26,244 nt of DNA from a virus. Position 1 is the stretch's first letter, and every line of letters starts with the position of its first letter. Below the pieces are notes generated by a model. The model saw only the letters and a list, made by a program, of their open reading frames with translations. It did no database searches and had not been told where the DNA came from. Made by a program: the position numbers and the translations under genes. This document shows positions 10,101-16,100 of this stretch, in pieces. Location: the IMG/VR virus record IMGVR_UViG_3300010885_015976, positions 1 through 26,244 of that record; one strand, 5' to 3'.

Positions 10101-13100
10101 AGAAATGCCACTGGTTTTGTTCCAAGAAATTATCTAGATGATATCGGATTAAACAACATCAGTCAACACAAATTCTATCTTGGAATGATTCGAGAAAAAG
10201 GAACTAAGGCAGCAATCAATGCCTTCCTTAGAGCAAAACTTCCATACATCGATAACAATGTAACCGTCGACGAGCAGTTTGCAATAAGATTAGGATCATA
10301 TGGCGGTTCCAACGATATCAATGATATTGAACTAAGTTTGGAAAATGCAAATCCATTGAATGGTGCGTATGTTGTTGAACTGATCAATCAAAATGATACA
10401 AGAAGCAATATGTGGAATTCATATAGACCAAAAGATCTATTAATGAAACCAGCATCATACGATAACAACATTTTCTACTCAACTGAATCATATCCGATGC
10501 AAATTGGCACAGGCGGTCCTGTATATCCATCTGACGTGACTTCATCTGTCTATGATATTCAGAAGATCTACAATCTAAGTGGTCCGTCAACTACAGATTC
10601 AACCGCTGGCTACGGCGAAGGCAGTAGAATCTGGGTAGCAAACGATACCGAAGGCACTTGGAATGTCTATAGACTAAGTGGTTTCGAGAATATCAAAATT
10701 CTAAATGCTGTTGCAATTAATACAACTTCTGAGATAGAATTCATGACTGATATCCCTCATGGATTAACTTTCAATGACAATATTCTTATCAAGAACGGTG
10801 CAACCATTGGTAAGATAGAAATGAATCTCAGTGGATTCTATAGAGTTAATAAAGTTCTTACTGCAAATACATTTAGAACTCCTATATACGACGGAGTAAA
10901 AATAGCATCGGGACCAATGCATGGTTCTCTATTGAAAATTAAATCAGTGAAGTACAATGACAGATCTTCTTTTGCGATCGATACTCCTCCAGGTGGATGG
11001 AGAACGTCTGACAGAGTTTGGATCAATGGGCTCAGTGGTAACTGGGAAGTATTAAATCGTTATGACAACTATATCATTTCTCAATCACTGACTCCTGTGT
11101 TCTCGGGCGAATCAGATAATTTTGGTAATCAGATGGATATCAAATCCACAGAAGATATCATGGTTGTAGGAGCACCTGGAAAAGATTCAGGATACGTTTA
11201 TGTTTATAATAAGGATTTAAATGCTTCTTGGGCTGTTGCTAAAGGTATCAGTCCAGCAAATTCTAATACATCGCAATTTGGTTATAGCGTAAAATACAAT
11301 GATCTAGATATTGCCATCGTTGGTGCGCCAGGCAGTAACAGTGGTGCAGGACTTGCTTATATTATCAATGCGTCGAACTACAAGATCGGTGTTAATCAAA
11401 TTTTAAATCCCACTGGTATGAGTGCCGGTGATCAATTTGGCTATGCAGTTGCGTCCAGTGTTGATGGCAACTGGATTGCAATCGGCGCTCCTGCTAATAA
11501 TAAGGTATTCATCTATAGATATACTGAAATTACTAGTCCGGTAACATATTCTTATCAAACAGAGACTGCAACCGAGTTTGAATTGCCTCAGGGTATATTA
11601 GGTACAGGACTTACTGTAGATGATATCAAGGTCTATATCAATGATGATATGAAAATTCCAACCACTGATTATTACATCAGTGGTAACAATGTGGAACTAA
11701 ACTTTACTCCTAATTACAGCGACATATTGACTATAACTTATGAAAGTTATTATCGGTATGTCACTGAGTTTTCGAATACTGAAAACAGTGGCAATTTTGG
11801 AAGCAGCTTAAGTTTCAGTAAGGATGGTTCTCAGTTGGCCATTGGCGCACCAACTTTAACTGTAGTCGATGCTAGTGGAAATTCTTACTCTAACATGGGT
11901 CAAGTTTATATCTACGAAAGAACAATCGAATCATTCATCATTCCCACATATACTGAAACATTCTTAACATCTGCACAAGCAGCAACTTTGTATTCTGTAA
12001 CATTAGATAATACTGCTGTATTTCCACTGGTATATCTAGACGGAGTATTAGATACAGAAAACACAGTACTCGATAATACTGTTACATTTATGTCAGGGGA
12101 TTTACTTCGTTTACTATCATATGGATCCCAAGTTACGGTTGAATCTAATACATTTAGATTACTAGAAACCAAAGTAATGTCAACAGGACAGAATAATTTA
12201 AATTTTGGTGCTAAGGTGCAAATATGTCCAACTACATGCAGTTTATATGTAGGCGCTCCTGGATTTGCCACTGTTAATCCTGTCACAACAGCAAGTATTA
12301 ACAGCGGTGCATTAATTCGTTATGTTAATGAAGCAAGATTTTATGGTTCTATTACAGGTAGTCAAAGTAATCCTACTACCACTGGTGGTTATAGTACTAT
12401 CATCAACGGAGTAAAGATTACATTTGATGGATCTAGTATCGATAATAGGACTATATTAGATTGGTCTCCTTATCACGACTATATCACTGATAATTGGATC
12501 AGACATAATACTATAATCTATAAGCCAACGCAGAATTTTACTAGTAGTGCAACATTCGATAGCACATATCTAACACCGTATCAGGTAACTGTCGACGAGA
12601 TTGTTTCTGACATCAATGCTGCTAGGATTCCAGGTATCACTGCCTCTAAGTCACCTAGAAATAGATTAGTAATAACTTCATCGATCGAATTAGCACATAA
12701 TAAGATCGTAATTAATACAACTAGTTTGGGCACGTTCTTAACTGATGTTGGATTAACTGTTTTCAAATATTATCAAACTATTAACTCCATAGTTGATCAA
12801 TCGACTGCAAATTTTGGAATTCAATTTGCATTGAATAATGCAGGTGATCGCTTAGTGATTGGCGCAACAACTGCTGATAATATTAAATTTGTATCCATAG
12901 ATAAAGGAACAACAACATTTGACGCTAAATCTACTAGAACATTTAGCGCATATTATAGAAGCGGTGCTGCTTATCTATACGAGTATCAAGCAGATGCAAA
13001 TGAGAATACAATACATCATGGAAACTTTGCCTATGCTCAGACATTCAACACTTCTTCACTCGTTTCCAATCAGTATTTTGGAACAGGTGTCTTATTAACA

Positions 13101-16100
13101 AATAATTGGGCAATAATTTCTTCTCTCGGCGACGGTACCAGAGCCGGAACTGTTAATACATTTTACAATAAATCAGGCACTAAAAATTGGGCAGTTCTTC
13201 GTCAGCAGTTACCAGATGTAGATTCTAGAAAGATAACACGAGCATATATCTACAATGACAACACAAAAACATTGATTGCAGATCTTCCTGTCATTGATCC
13301 AGAACACGGTATACCTGTTCCTGCTGCCGCTGAACAGATCAGATATATTTTAAATTATGATCCAGCCATCTATACAAACAGTCCTAACAAATACTCTTTT
13401 GCTGTGGATGTTAGAAGCAGTTGGTCTAAAGAACACGTTGGGCAGTTGTGGTGGGATACTAATCAAATAAAGTATACACTATGGAACCAAGGATCTCTAT
13501 TAGATAGATTTAATAATTGGGGTCTTTCGATCCCAAATAGTTTTGCAAGTGTTTACGAATGGATCGAAAGTGATATGACGCCAAGTCAGTGGAACATTGA
13601 ATATCCATTGACACCCAGTGTTTACACCGCAAGTGAAATCTATTCCACCCGAGTTGTCATTGACCCTGATACACTAGTACCTTCTAACAAATACTATTTC
13701 TGGATCATTAATAATGATTCTAATAGCAGTAAGATTAGAAGAGATACTGCACTTATGTTGCAGGAATTAATTGCAAATCCTAGAAAGAATGACAATCAAC
13801 CATTTGTCTCTGTGATTGGAACAAACGCATTGGCATTGTTCAACTGTAATGATCTAATAGACAAGGACACTCGACTGCATTTAACTCTTCAAAATAATCG
13901 ATACGTAAATCCAGTGCATAATGAATGGACAATGTTTGATGATGGTTCAGACCTAGGTGTTGCACGTGAATTCTTGGATCGTATGAATGATAGTTTAGCA
14001 GGAATTGATGCTCGCGGTAAAATGGTTCCTGATCCTGATCTCAGTATTAAAGAACGTTATGGGTTAGAAGTAAGACCAAGACAAACAACATTTGCTGATA
14101 ATTTTAATGCCAGAGGAATTTGGATCAACAATGTCAATGCTGTGTTTACTCAATATCCGATAGCACTGCTAAGAGACATGGTATCACTTGAGGAATATGA
14201 TGTTCCGCCTATCGTTGATGGGGTGGAAATTAAATTCTCAGTTGAAAACGAAATCGAATTAACATATATTAATGCTGGTTTTTATAATACCGGTGATAAG
14301 ATTCTAGTATTAAATGATTCAACTGTAAATGGATGGTCTATTAGACAACTACAATCGTCAAATTCTGTATCCGAACTTTGGAAAATCATACGGGTAAAAA
14401 CTTATGATCTTAGAAATTACTGGTCATATGCTGATTGGTATCAGAGTCCTCTGATAGCATCTGTTGCAATTGACAAGATAGTCGATTATGATTATGAAAT
14501 TCAAAGTTCAAATCCACAAGTTGGAGAATTAATTAAAGTTAAGGATGGTGGTAACGGCAATTGGAAGTTGGTGTTAGCACAGGAAAGTTCTTTCCAGTTG
14601 GTTGGTCAACAGAATGCAACCATTCAACTTAACAGAAATCTCTATGATAACAATGTTGCAGGATTTGGTGTAGACAGCCAGAGTTTTGAAATAATTGGTT
14701 TCGCTAAAGATAATGCATTGGAATTCAGAAAGATATTTGATATCGTAACAGACAAGTTATTAACAAATGAATTGCGAGACGATTTTAAAATCATTCTAAG
14801 ATCAATGCTAGATGACATTACTAATCAGTTTAAACAGAACGATTGGTTGATGAAAACTAGTTTGGTCAATGTTAACAATGAAGTTAGATCATTGAATCAA
14901 ATTCCAGTCTACGTCAAAGAAACGACTGATACTGTGTTAAATTTCTTCAATGAGGTTAAACCATATCATACAAAAGTCAAAGAATTCATCAGTTCTTATA
15001 AACAACTTGATACTGCTCAACTTGATGCAGTAGATTTCGATCTTCCACCATATTATAATCTAAATAATAAAAGATACAGAGAACCGCAGTTAGGTAACGG
15101 CATCGATGTTGTCGATGATATCAATGTATTTGATACTCCGCTTTATAATATTTGGTACAACAATCACAAATACCCAGTACAGTACATTGATATTGCTGAT
15201 GGCGGTCATGGATATAGACAAATAGATACCACTGTTGTTATTACTGGTGATGGAAAGGGTGCTACTGCACAAGCATTCATTAAAAATGGTTCTATATATG
15301 CAATCGAATTAACTAATAGTGGAAAAGATTACACTTATGCTACTGTTAAGATATTAGGTATCGGTACCGGTGCAACAGCATTTGCTAAACTTGGTCACAG
15401 CGTGGCAAGAAATATCAAAACTACAATCCGTTTCGATAGATTCACTTATGGCACTTATACTAAAGAATGGGCTCCAAACACTTCTTATACATTGACTGAT
15501 TTAATCAATTACAATGGTAACGTATATAGAATTGCAACTGATGCTAATCTACAAAATGTACAAAGCACAGGTATAACAACTGGCGATACTTTTAATTTCA
15601 CTAACTTGATCGAACTTAAAGTTAAAGTTTGGGAACCAGAAAAACCATTTACTAAAGATACTGTCATTGTTTATAAAAATATTCCTTATGTTGCACTCAC
15701 TGATTTTGTCAGTGGTAGATATTTTGAATATAATGATAATATAACAGTAACTAATAGTTTAGATTGGGAACCTGCTACTTACTATATGGCAGATACTGTA
15801 ATCAGTTACAATGGAGTTGCATATCGTGTGCTACATGATTTTACAACACCCAATTCATTCACGTATGATAACTTATTATCTGTTTATGATATTGCTATGT
15901 ATCCAGGCGGGTACTTTGACGATGCTGCCAGCCGAGTATGGAGTTACTATAATCCAGCATCTGGAATGCCAGGCAAGGACTTAACGCAAGTAATGACTGG
16001 CATGGAGTATCCTGGCGTAATTGTTAAAAGTCCAACATTTAATCAATTGATGGGATATGGGTTTGAACTGTTTGAAAGAATCGCATATGATCAGAGAACA

